A DNA stretch of 64,000 nt from Dictyobacter vulcani (GTDB taxonomy: Bacteria; Chloroflexota; Ktedonobacteria; Ktedonobacterales; Ktedonobacteraceae), in NCBI RefSeq assembly GCF_008974265.1, contig NZ_BKZW01000003.1:62001-126000 (forward strand), in the 5' to 3' direction. Shown piece after piece: positions 45,568 through 53,636 of this stretch (the stretch's first letter is position 1; each line of letters begins with the position of its first letter). Below the pieces are notes generated by a model. The model was not told the DNA's origin. It made no database searches and saw nothing but the letters and a program-made list of their open reading frames with translations. The translations under genes were made by a program, and so were the position numbers.

Positions 45568-47145
45568 ATGAGTCATCCCGAATTTTTGAGGAACATTTCT
45601 AGCCGGAAAGAAAGAGAGAAAACCGGAAAAGTAAGAACTAGGCAAAGAGGGGTCTCCTGAGTTAAACTGTTAAAAATTCAACTGACAGCAAAAAACCAGG
45701 AGGCCCCCAACTCATGCCATTTCAGTATGACATACTTCAACCCGAGGAACAAGATGCGCAGAGAGCATCACAGGAATTAGCTCAATTGCTTGAAGAATTT
45801 CTTATGCCACTTTTGATTGTGCTTGATAGGCTGATAGATAAGAGGTTAGTGCGAACGTTAGTACAGGTATGCGTTGCAATTATTCGTTTCAGAAATAACA
45901 AGCAGGGACTACTTTTGAGTGAATTAGGTTCCTACCTCGATGGATATGCGCAGCAATCAAAAACAGCGACTGCTGGAACGAAGAGAGTGGGAAACCTGCT
46001 TCGCTCCATAAAATGGAATTTTTTGCAGATAGATCACTATTTACTAGAAGAAGCTGATAAAGAGGTGACACGTATGAGAGAACAAGGGAAAAGGATTATT
46101 TGCCCTTGGGATGAGAGTGTCATAGAAAAAGCAGAAAGCGAGAAATTAGAAGGAATCTGTCCAGTAACTTCTAGTAAAGCGAAAAGATTGCAGCGCTCAA
46201 AAAAAGGCCTGGTCTTTAATTTTCCACCAAAGAAAGCGATTACAGTGGCAGGAATGCAGTGGACAGCAGCATTGATCATAGGAATGGAAGGAAGGGTAAA
46301 AGTAGCAGTGATGAGCTGGTGGACTACCAGAGGTGATGATGCGACAAAGTTAAGAGAACAACAAGAAAAGTTATTGAGAAAAGTTGTTCGGAAATGGGGG
46401 GATCAGCTCCTTCACATATTTGATCGTGGAGCAGCATCAGGCCCTTGGATACAAGTGTTACAGAAATTACGTGTGCGTTTTGTGATTCGCTGGAAAAAAG
46501 GGCATTTCTTTTTCAATGAGAAAGGGGAAAAGAAGAAATTATGGCAGATTGGATTACATAAAAAGTATTTATCTCATAAAGAAATACGTGATAGCCATAC
46601 TGGTGAAAAGATGCCTTGTGATGTTTGGTGGGCGCCGATATGGCATGAGCAATACGAGTATCAACTTTATCTCGTAAAAGTTCGCGTGAATAAGAAAGTC
46701 TGGTATCTGGTAACTAATGAGCGTATTCGAACTGCAGAGCAGGCTTGGGAGATTGTTTTTGCTTATCGGAGACGTTGGCAAATAGAACTCGTATTCCGCT
46801 ATGGAAAGAGTGAGCTGGCGATGGAGAGTCCGCGTTTGTACGCGATGGAAAACCGACTCAAGCTGTTAGGTATCGTGACACTTGTTTATGCTTTTCTCCT
46901 CCATTTACTCACTCCTATCCACGGGGATCTTGTTGAAATGATCTTGCATTTGAAGTGCAAAAGAACCGGAAAGCGATGCAAAAAAGCTATTGCACCGCTT
47001 TACCGCTTACGTTGGGCGATCAGCCGTCTGTGGGACGACTATCGTCCAAGCCTTGGCTACCTTTTGGCTCCCAATATCCAGACATTACAGTCTTTGTCAG
47101 ATAAAAGGTGTTAGAAAAGCATCCCGAAAATTCGGGATGACTCAT
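45568..47145 (+). mobile_element. IS4-family insertion sequence, element 1
   Basis: About 1.58 kb with terminal inverted repeats: left end ATGAGTCATCCCGAATTTTT, right end, in reverse, ATGAGTCATCCCGAATTTTC. One transposase gene fills it. No target duplication longer than the two bases AT, which are part of the repeat, can be seen. It sits inside a type B palindromic repeat, 36 bases after the 3' end of the oligopeptide-binding protein gene. Confidence 0.88.
45714..47114 (+). CDS. IS4-type DDE transposase
   Basis: A 466-residue transposase, complete. Catalytic residues: Asp133 in PWDES, Asp236 in IFDRG and Glu357 within the IS4 signature Y-x2-R-x3-E-x6-K (Tyr350, Arg353, Glu357, Lys364). AGGAGG precedes the ATG. 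It is about 40% AT-richer in codon choice by eye than the related transposase at 53637-55034, suggesting a different donor. It cuts and joins the element ends. Likely functional. Confidence 0.92.
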   Translation: MPFQYDILQPEEQDAQRASQELAQLLEEFLMPLLIVLDRLIDKRLVRTLVQVCVAIIRFRNNKQGLLLSELGSYLDGYAQQSKTATAGTKRVGNLLRSIKWNFLQIDHYLLEEADKEVTRMREQGKRIICPWDESVIEKAESEKLEGICPVTSSKAKRLQRSKKGLVFNFPPKKAITVAGMQWTAALIIGMEGRVKVAVMSWWTTRGDDATKLREQQEKLLRKVVRKWGDQLLHIFDRGAASGPWIQVLQKLRVRFVIRWKKGHFFFNEKGEKKKLWQIGLHKKYLSHKEIRDSHTGEKMPCDVWWAPIWHEQYEYQLYLVKVRVNKKVWYLVTNERIRTAEQAWEIVFAYRRRWQIELVFRYGKSELAMESPRLYAMENRLKLLGIVTLVYAFLLHLLTPIHGDLVEMILHLKCKRTGKRCKKAIAPLYRLRWAISRLWDDYRPSLGYLLAPNIQTLQSLSDKRC

Positions 47146-47180
47146 ACACCCCTGACTTTCGCATTAACGTTGATAGAGTA

Positions 47181-48935
47181 CTAGTGGTACTTTGTCGTGC
47201 TTGCACAGCTAGTATTGTTTGAGATGTAGATTGAGCTCCAGTCCTCTGGAGGTGTCAGGCCCTCGGCATTGTCTGCCACACCAACTACACAGGGCTTTCT
47301 CACTAATGTTGAGATTTCCTGCGCAATCGGAATCCAGGCAACATCATTAACCAGAGCTTGTTCGACCTGATTATATTGTTGCATGCGCTCGGTGGAATTT
47401 GTATTAGCATCTGCTTTAAGCATCAGATCCTGATTGGCCTGCTGGGTAGAGGCATAAGGCTGCTTGTTCTGACCATAGTTCATGCCATTTTTGTCGACGC
47501 CTTTGCCAAAGAGCAACGTTAGCCAGTCCTGGGGATCTGGATAATCGGCAAACCAGTCGGCATACCACATCTGGATCCCTTTAGGATTATTGGCCGCCGC
47601 ATTTGCCTTATCCAACAAGGTACCGAAGTCTGTATCGCTGATCTTAACGTTGATGCCCAGAGTGTTTTTCCACATCTGTTGCATGGCACTAAAGGTGTTG
47701 GATGCGTCGGCTGAGCCTTCAGTTGCAACTGTGAAGGTAACTGCAGGGAATGTTGCGGTGGTGTAGTTGGCCTCTTTCATGCCTTCATCGAATAATTTTT
47801 TAGCTTGCGCGCTATCACCTTTGGTCTCTTTCACATTCTGCGGACCAGTCAGGCTTTCATTGTAGCCTGGCATACCTTTAGGAATAATGTGGTTGGAGGC
47901 GATATTGGTATCTCTATTGACGTTATGCGCCAGCGCATCTTTGTCCAGAGCTAATGCGAACGCCTGCCGGATTTTCAGATTGTCAAAAGGTTTGGTAAGG
48001 TAATTCATGGCAATGAAATCAATTGCCAGAATGGGTACCTGATGATATTGCTTATCAGGTAGTGCCTTAGCAACGGTGAGCATGGATGTTGGCACGCCAG
48101 TTGTATGAATCTGGCCGTTTTGATAATCCTGGAAAGCGGTCTGGGCATTTTTATAAAATGGAATGATGACTTTTTTTAGTTTGGGTGCGGCACCAGCATA
48201 ATTGGGATTTGGGACCAATACGATCTGTTTGCCATGCTCAAATGTGTCAACTTTCCAGGGACCTGAACCACCACCTTCGTTCAGGTGATCGGTAAAGTTG
48301 GCGCCATATTTCGTGATCAGTTTACGTTCAACCACAAATGAGGTGTTATATGTCAGGGCTTCCAGAAAATAGGCGGCCTTCTGGCTGGTTTTTAAGATGA
48401 TGGTTTGAGCGTCAGGAGTGATGATGCTGTCGTTAAGTAAAGATGGGATTTTACCCGCATTTCTTTTGTCTGAGTCTTTGATCAGCCCGAGATAGGTCGT
48501 GGCGACGGCCGATTGTACTTTAGGATCCAGGGCGCGGTCAATGCTGTAGGCGACATCTGCGGAGGTGAGTGGATCGCCATCGCTAAATTTAAGATTGGGC
48601 TTTAATTTGAATGTCCAGGTCAAACCATCCGCACTGGTCTCATAGGATTGGGCCAGCTGGTTTTGTACCTCAAGTTTGTCATTGAGAGATACGAGTCCGG
48701 AAAAGACCATATTGATGGTTTTGATGGAGTTGAGGTCGCCAGCGAGGGCGGGGTCAAATGTTTTGAGGTCGGCACGACCGGTGATCGGCGTAACCAGAAT
48801 TTGTTTATCATCCGAGGCTTTGTCTGAACCTGGTTGGGATGTGGTTGGTGTGCTACCGCATGCGGTAAGTAGAGCTGTCAATAGACATAACAACGCCGCA
48901 ATTATCTGGCGACTCTTGGATTGACTTGGTCTCAT
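47181..48935 (-). CDS. Oligopeptide/dipeptide ABC transporter substrate-binding lipoprotein
   Basis: A 584-residue SBP_bac_5 family protein. A lipoprotein signal ends in LLTACGS with the lipidated Cys26. Typical family segments include LKPNLKFSDGDPLTSADVAYS and a C-terminal TWYAD/DYPDPQDW-like region (YADWFADYPDPQDWLTLLFG). The protein catches peptides or other ligands outside the membrane and passes them to an ABC permease. No permease or ATPase gene is beside it, so it is an orphan. AGGAGACG precedes the ATG. An insertion sequence sits just beyond its 3' end. Confidence 0.9.
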   Translation of the reverse strand: MRPSQSKSRQIIAALLCLLTALLTACGSTPTTSQPGSDKASDDKQILVTPITGRADLKTFDPALAGDLNSIKTINMVFSGLVSLNDKLEVQNQLAQSYETSADGLTWTFKLKPNLKFSDGDPLTSADVAYSIDRALDPKVQSAVATTYLGLIKDSDKRNAGKIPSLLNDSIITPDAQTIILKTSQKAAYFLEALTYNTSFVVERKLITKYGANFTDHLNEGGGSGPWKVDTFEHGKQIVLVPNPNYAGAAPKLKKVIIPFYKNAQTAFQDYQNGQIHTTGVPTSMLTVAKALPDKQYHQVPILAIDFIAMNYLTKPFDNLKIRQAFALALDKDALAHNVNRDTNIASNHIIPKGMPGYNESLTGPQNVKETKGDSAQAKKLFDEGMKEANYTTATFPAVTFTVATEGSADASNTFSAMQQMWKNTLGINVKISDTDFGTLLDKANAAANNPKGIQMWYADWFADYPDPQDWLTLLFGKGVDKNGMNYGQNKQPYASTQQANQDLMLKADANTNSTERMQQYNQVEQALVNDVAWIPIAQEISTLVRKPCVVGVADNAEGLTPPEDWSSIYISNNTSCASTTKYH

Positions 48936-49264
48936 GTGTGACGTCTCCTGATTCTAGGGGATGCTTCCTGTATCTCCGTGCTTGTTGTTCACTATCGTTC
49001 TTTATTAGAGAATGGTCACAGATATTTTATAGAGAAAGAGCTCCTTCCTATTCTCTCGATTTCACTTGCCTATTCATGAAAGAGGGTTCATACGTATACT
49101 ACGTTAAGCACTTGAAAGATCTCACACAGAAAATAGTATCTATAGAAATATATAAAAATAGCTACAATATAAAATAAATACTATAATAGATAACTTTTAT
49201 TCTACGCTAGAGGCTATTTTTACTCATGATATAATGAGCCAAAAATTGCGAGAAGGCGTGTCAT
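48936..49264. other. Intergenic, divergent promoters
   Basis: About 330 bases, AT-rich after 49090, between the leftward substrate-binding protein gene and the rightward dehydratase gene. It must hold both promoters; no further structure was recognised. Confidence 0.4.
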
Positions 49265-50197
49265 ATGGTTACAAAGGATGATATTGAGCAGGCGGCCCGG
49301 CGACTGGATCCCTATGTCAGGCGTACCCCGGTTATCGCGCTTGAGAAGGGAATCTGGAATTGTACTGGTCATGTTTTTTTGAAACTTGAGCAGCTCCAGC
49401 ATTCTGGATCATTCAAGGCGCGTGGTGCTTTTAACTGTTTACTATCTCGACCAGTTCCAGAGGCTGGCGTGGTCGCTGCGTCTGGAGGAAATCACGGTGC
49501 CGCAGTAGCATATGCGGCTCAGAAGTTGGGGCATCGCGCAGAAATTTTTGTGCCTGAGATTTCATCGCGCATCAAGGTTGAGCGTTTACGCGCTTACGGT
49601 GCGCAGGTCCATATTGGTGGAGCTACCTATGCGGATGCCTGGTTGGCCAGTGAGGAATGGGCACAGCAGACAGGTGCTCTGGTTGTGCATGCCTATAATC
49701 AGCCAGAAGTTATTGTCGGCCAGGGAACAGTTGGTTATGAACTGGCACAACAGTTGCCTGAACTGGATACGTTGCTGGTGGCGGTTGGCGGTGGAGGCTT
49801 AATTTCAGGTATTGCCAGCTGGTTCCAACGTTCTGTGCGCGTTATCGGCGTAGAGTCTGAGGGAACCGCCAGTATGTTTCAAGCTTTTAAGGCGCGTCAT
49901 CCGGTCGATGTGGAGATTTCGGGATTGGCGGCGGATGCTCTGGGAGCGCGCCGTGTTGGCGAACTGAATTTTGCCATTGCCCAGCAGTATGTAGATCGGA
50001 TGTTACTGGTGAATGATACTGCGATTGCTCAAGCCCAAAAAACGCTCTGGCATGATTTGCGTATTATCGTTGAACCTTCAGCCGCCGCAGGCATTGCTGT
50101 TCTGCAGACGGGACTGTATTGTCCCGCGCCTGATGAGCGCGTTGGTGTCTTACTCTGCGGTGGCAATGCACAGCTGGAGGCTTTCTTGAGTAGATAG
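49265..50197 (+). CDS. Threonine/serine dehydratase (PLP fold type II)
   Basis: A 310-residue PLP enzyme. Lys51 in GSFKARGAF is the Schiff-base lysine; SGGNHG (73-78) and the phosphate loop VGGGGLISG are in place. There is no C-terminal ACT domain, so it is the short catabolic or serine-racemase-like type, not the allosteric IlvA. It deaminates Thr or Ser to 2-oxoacids. GAAGG precedes the ATG. It is convergent with the small KKGMMV genes across a hairpin. Confidence 0.88.
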   Translation: MVTKDDIEQAARRLDPYVRRTPVIALEKGIWNCTGHVFLKLEQLQHSGSFKARGAFNCLLSRPVPEAGVVAASGGNHGAAVAYAAQKLGHRAEIFVPEISSRIKVERLRAYGAQVHIGGATYADAWLASEEWAQQTGALVVHAYNQPEVIVGQGTVGYELAQQLPELDTLLVAVGGGGLISGIASWFQRSVRVIGVESEGTASMFQAFKARHPVDVEISGLAADALGARRVGELNFAIAQQYVDRMLLVNDTAIAQAQKTLWHDLRIIVEPSAAAGIAVLQTGLYCPAPDERVGVLLCGGNAQLEAFLSR

Positions 50198-50227
50198 TGT
50201 TTCACGTGTTCGCAGCGAGCCAGAAAA

Positions 50228-50263
50228 GGCCCGATATATAGCTTCAGCGCTACATACCGGGCC
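50228..50263. terminator. Bidirectional hairpin
   Basis: GGCCCGATATATAGC pairs with GCTACATACCGGGCC through two G-T pairs, between the dehydratase gene and the small KKGMMV gene pair. Confidence 0.65.
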
Positions 50264-50283
50264 AACTACTCACCGCCACAAAT

Positions 50284-50469
50284 TTAGTATCTGTCTTTGT
50301 TGGCGGCTCGTACCATCATACCTTTTTTGAACATCCGACCACGAGCTTCTTGTGGCTGCTGAAACTGTGTGACCAGTACGACACGCTTCTGAGCAGCCTG
50401 ACCCATTTTCAGATCTTCCTTCTGGTTGATCTTTGTAAAGACCATCATACCCTTTTTGAACTGTACCAT
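50284..50469 (-). CDS. Small KKGMMV-repeat protein, copy 1
   Basis: A 61-residue protein with the motif FKKGMMV at both ends (residues 4-10 and near 46-52), separated by a polar stretch with QKRVVLVTQFQQ. It starts at ATG 50467-50469 with GAGAGGTGAAAGT directly upstream, the same leader as copy 2. It is the second of two tandem genes, 42 bases after copy 2. I do not recognise the family. It has no cysteine and no signal peptide or membrane segment. Alternating hydrophobics suggest a small beta fold; a peptide precursor is also possible. Confidence 0.6.
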   Translation of the reverse strand: MVQFKKGMMVFTKINQKEDLKMGQAAQKRVVLVTQFQQPQEARGRMFKKGMMVRAANKDRY

Positions 50470-50511
50470 ACTTTCACCTCTCAGCATTTTGCTCTTTGTT
50501 GTAACGTTCTC

Positions 50512-50694
50512 CTAATACAAACCTTTAACAGTCGAACCGACCATCATACCTTTTTTGTACATTCGGCCACGTGTCTCTGGCTGCTGCATTCGTGTGACCA
50601 GTACGACACGCTGCTGAACAGTCTGACCAAACTTCATATCGGTTGTCTGCTCAACCTGATTGAAGACCATCATACCCTTCTTGAACTGTATCAT
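50512..50694 (-). CDS. Small KKGMMV-repeat protein, copy 2
   Basis: A 60-residue paralogue of the next gene: FKKGMMVF at residues 4-11, QQRVVLVTRMQQ in the middle and MYKKGMMV near the end. ATG at 50692-50694, with AGAGGTGAAAGT upstream. Identity over the two copies is roughly 55-60% by eye, and substitutions keep residue class (for example RVVLVT is unchanged), which argues for selection on the protein. The function is unknown. It probably heads a two-gene operon. Confidence 0.62.
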   Translation of the reverse strand: MIQFKKGMMVFNQVEQTTDMKFGQTVQQRVVLVTRMQQPETRGRMYKKGMMVGSTVKGLY

Positions 50695-51169
50695 ACTTTC
50701 ACCTCTTATTGCTGTAATTTTTGCCGCGAGACAGGATTGCGGCCTTTCCTTCAATAACTACTGTGGATCTTGCTGGCTATTCAACGTTTCTACAACTTAC
50801 TGTTCTACTAATCTATTCTTTATCACCAGCTCAAAAGCGGTAAATTTTCTACTATTTTTCTGAGATTTATTGCGTGTTATCCCCTGTATTTTTAAGTACC
50901 CATCAGGCTGTAGTTTCATGAAAATGAGCACAAAAATCCCTGGAGATACATTTATAGTGCAATTTTTGCACAAAAAGATCAACCCGATAGGCTTGATGAA
51001 AATGAGCATAATCGAACAATGATGTACGATTAATACTATGTGGGTACTGTAAAAATGGGTGCTGGAACCCAGCAATAAACTTGAAAGTAAAAAATGGGAA
51101 AGTTGCTTCAGACACCTCTCGGGCCGTCACAGGAAGCAGTAAAAGACAAAAGAGAGTTTGGCGCGAACT
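50695..51169. other. Intergenic, with direct repeats
   Basis: About 475 bases upstream of the KKGMMV gene pair. ATGAAAATGAGCA occurs twice (at about 50919 and 50997), and GTGCAATTTTTGCAC forms a small dyad near 50958. The promoter of the pair should be here; I cannot place it. Confidence 0.4.
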
Positions 51170-51307
51170 CTATGAGAGTTTACAGCCGCCAAATCGATAG
51201 ATGTCTTCACCTTGCTGGTCTATCAGACATCCACTAAAGTAGGGGTTTAAGCGATGGGATACCAAGACAGACGCGGCGCGATGGTTAAAAAGCATTGGTG
51301 CTTTCAT
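51170..51307 (-). CDS. Predicted 45-residue protein with two cysteines
   Basis: A short ORF from ATG 51305-51307 to TAG 51170-51172. GGAGG lies six bases before the start, and a promoter-like TTGACA/TATCTT pair lies 75-100 bases upstream. The protein has a basic N-terminal half (LFNHRAASVLVSHRL) and a C-terminal part with two cysteines, SGCLIDQQGEDIYRFGGCKL. It matches nothing I know. It could be a small regulatory or precursor peptide. Confidence 0.5.
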   Translation of the reverse strand: MKAPMLFNHRAASVLVSHRLNPYFSGCLIDQQGEDIYRFGGCKLS

Positions 51308-51380
51308 TCGTTACCTCCGTCCCTTTCTGTCTGGATATTCAAAAATTGCAGAATCTTTTCAATCGATGTATTACAATACA

Positions 51381-51410
51381 AAGATAACATGGAAGCACTA
51401 CCATTGTCAA
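51381..51410 (-). promoter_or_regulatory. Candidate promoter of the 45-residue gene
   Basis: On the minus strand TTGACA (51405-51410), 18 bases, TATCTT (51381-51386). A partial dyad, ACAAAT(N7)ATTTGT, lies just upstream of the -35 box at about 51423-51441 and could be an operator. Confidence 0.5.
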
Positions 51411-51586
51411 GCTAAATCTGGACAAATTTATCATATTTGTTCAAATTGGTGAAAACATTTTTTCACATTCATCAACAAAGGTATTTTGGCTTGAGAAGCC
51501 AGGGCCGTCAGACGTGGTTTATCGTCATTGCAAGGGCAGATAGAGTTAACCGGAATGGCCTCTGCTGATGAATAGGATCGGTAGCG

Positions 51587-51626
51587 CAGGCAAAACTGGC
51601 ACCCCGAAGGATACCAGTTTTGCCTG
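51587..51626. terminator. Perfect 13-bp hairpin between divergent small genes
   Basis: CAGGCAAAACTGG and CCAGTTTTGCCTG pair around a 14-base loop, upstream of both small transcripts. No T run follows, so it may be a protein site or an RNA structure instead of a terminator. Confidence 0.45.
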
Positions 51627-51682
51627 GGTTGGCGGAGTTGGAGAATATTAATGGCTACTTTTGATCTGCGCAGTTTTTTGGC

Positions 51683-51711
51683 TTGACACAGGAATTATTA
51701 AATGGTACACT
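51683..51711 (+). promoter_or_regulatory. Promoter of the 28-residue gene
   Basis: TTGACA (51683-51688), 17 bases, TACACT (51706-51711): a consensus -35 box, ideal spacing and a four-of-six -10 box, about 34 bases before the ATG at 51745. Confidence 0.6.
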
Positions 51712-51744
51712 CAGCTCAAATCAATGCACGCAAAGGAGGTAAAG

Positions 51745-51831
51745 ATGAAATTTTTAATTTTTACTACTACACCCTCCGCTCGTTCTGGGCAGGAGCTTTC
51801 GGCTGTTATGCTGGAGCTTGCCCGGAGGTAA
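51745..51831 (+). CDS. Predicted 28-residue peptide with complete expression signals
   Basis: ATG 51745 to TAA 51829-51831, encoding a peptide that begins MKFLIFTTTPSARSGQ and ends LELARR. AAAGGAGG is placed seven bases upstream. A good promoter lies at 51683-51711 and a T-run terminator at 51951-51983, so the whole unit looks deliberate. The first eight residues resemble a beta strand of a normal domain, so a truncated gene remnant is also possible. No family recognised. Confidence 0.5.
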   Translation: MKFLIFTTTPSARSGQELSAVMLELARR

Positions 51832-51950
51832 GTGCATTTCATCACTACCATCAATTGCTTATTCCCCTTGTGATGACGCGGAGATAGAGACATTTTGTGT
51901 TTTTTACACATGTTTTCTATCAATATGTCGCGCATTAACCGCTTGATGGA

Positions 51951-51983
51951 CCACTGGTGCACTTGCCACCTGTGGTTTTTTTT
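51951..51983 (+). terminator. Rho-independent terminator of the small-peptide unit
   Basis: CCACTGGTG pairs with CACCTGTGG (one mismatch) and is followed by eight T residues. Confidence 0.7.
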
Positions 51984-52250
51984 ATGAGCAGTAAGCCACA
52001 GGTACAGCATGCTGTCACCGTGGCTGGACTTGTCTTCAGCATTCCTTCTCCACGGTCTTCCGGGATATTACTATGCCTGTTTTCTTAGATTGCATAGTAC
52101 CTACCCCTCGTTCTACAGCCGATAAACCTGCTCGCTGGTTTTCCAGTTTGATTACCCGCACGGGTATAGAGGTAACAGTATGTCTTTTTATGCTATGCAT
52201 TTGCGGCTGTCGGTTGAAAATGTTTTTGGTGTGTTGAAGGAGTATGGATT

Positions 52251-53243
52251 ATGGTAAAGAAGCTTCCAAAAAATTTGTATCAAGATGACGTTGAGGGGCT
52301 AGATCAAGAGCCAGCAGTACGCTGGGAGCCGATCCGCCGTCCTGTTGTCCGTGTAAAACAGGAGAAGAAGGCCAGTTATGAGAGTAATGAGGAGGTGCAG
52401 CGCTGGCTAAAAGTACAGGGGGTTGATCTCAACCAGGCGCCTGCCTTTAATCCAACTTTTTTGTCTTCCCAGCGTGACGCACCCTGGATCCTGTCTTCTT
52501 TGACTCCCTTGTATGAGCAGAAGCTGATTGTGGATATTCTGCATGTTGTGAAAAGTGGCAAAGAAGCTACCGTCTTTTGTTGCCTGGCGCATCCAGAGAC
52601 TGGCCTGGACTATCTGGCCGTGAAGGTCTATCGTCCACGCATGTTTCGGAGTTTGAAGAATGATGCGGATTATCGTTATAATCGTACGCAACGGGATGAG
52701 CAGGGGCGTGTTGTTCATGGGGATAATCGTTTGCGAGGCGTTGCTCGTAAGACGGCCCGGGGCCACGCTGCCCGTGTGATGTCCTGGATTGAGTATGAGT
52801 TTACGACTCAGCGTATGCTGTATCAAGCTGGCGTCCATGTGCCGATGCCGGTGGCACATGTAGGTAATGCCGTTTTGATGCATTATGTGGGCACTGTGGG
52901 ACATGCGGCCCCACTGCTACGGGATGTGCGTTTGGAGCCTGATGAGGTGTCACCTTTGTTTGATCGCTTGATGGCGGACATTGAGTTAAGCCTGGCGACC
53001 AGGCGCGTTCATGGGGATCTATCCGAATACAATATTCTGTACTGGGAACGTAATGTTACGATTATTGATTTCGCCCAGGCGGTTGATCCCTGCTATGATG
53101 AAGTGTTTCCGCTTTTTGCGCGGGATGTGCAGCGTGTTTGTCAGTACTTTGAGCAGTATGGCTTACACAATGATGCGCAACAGCTGGCGGCTGAAATGTG
53201 GACCCGTCATATGGGAGGTCATGTTGAGGATATTATTCTGTAA
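52251..53243 (+). CDS. RIO1-like serine/threonine kinase
   Basis: A 330-residue RIO-family kinase. The ATP loop is VKSGKEATVF (100-109), the lysine lies in AVKVYRP (Lys125), the catalytic loop is HGDLSEYN with Asp256 and Asn261, and the metal-binding aspartate is in IIDFAQAVDP (Asp273). All catalytic residues are intact, unlike the kinase at 57415-59100. RIO1 kinases act in small-subunit ribosome maturation in archaea and eukaryotes; bacterial homologues are less studied. AAGGAG precedes the ATG. An insertion sequence splits the hairpin just downstream. Confidence 0.92.
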   Translation: MVKKLPKNLYQDDVEGLDQEPAVRWEPIRRPVVRVKQEKKASYESNEEVQRWLKVQGVDLNQAPAFNPTFLSSQRDAPWILSSLTPLYEQKLIVDILHVVKSGKEATVFCCLAHPETGLDYLAVKVYRPRMFRSLKNDADYRYNRTQRDEQGRVVHGDNRLRGVARKTARGHAARVMSWIEYEFTTQRMLYQAGVHVPMPVAHVGNAVLMHYVGTVGHAAPLLRDVRLEPDEVSPLFDRLMADIELSLATRRVHGDLSEYNILYWERNVTIIDFAQAVDPCYDEVFPLFARDVQRVCQYFEQYGLHNDAQQLAAEMWTRHMGGHVEDIIL

Positions 53244-53317
53244 GTATCCCGCCTGATTATTGAACAGCAGACATGCAAACATGAGTCATCCCAGATTTTA
53301 GGGATGAGCTTGTGAAA

Positions 53318-53360
53318 GAAGCGAGCATTTCTCCTCAAGAAGTGGAGAAATGCTCGCTTC
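53318..53360 (-). terminator. Perfect 17-bp hairpin at the insertion-sequence end
   Basis: GAAGCGAGCATTTCTCC and GGAGAAATGCTCGCTTC pair around a nine-base loop inside element 2, 280 bases after the transposase stop. It could end the transposase transcript or block outside transcription from entering. Confidence 0.65.
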
Positions 53361-53636
53361 AGTTCTCTCCAAGAAAAGCGGTTGATGAAGTGCTTCTTGC
53401 TGGTGATCTCCTTCTCCTAGAAAACCAACGGGAGAAAAGAGAACAGAACGAAGACGTGTTCACACCAAGAGCATCACCTCGGTTTCCAGCGAGAAAACAG
53501 GCATCCATGTTTTGTGTGCGATCGCTCCATATGCTGGTTGCGATCGTTGTGCTGGATGAACACCGGTCACACGCCCCCGCGGTCAGGCAGTCCTGGCCAT
53601 GGAATGGTTCAGCGGTGGTGCAGGCTCAACGCCTCA

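Noticed and set aside
47181-48935. Complete ABC transporter operon around the oligopeptide-binding protein
   Set aside because: No permease or ATPase gene lies on either side in the window; the protein is an orphan component.
50350-50757. A 135-codon open frame opposite the KKGMMV genes
   Set aside because: It has no ribosome binding site and its composition is the mirror of the two real genes, whose leaders and repeats explain the sequence.
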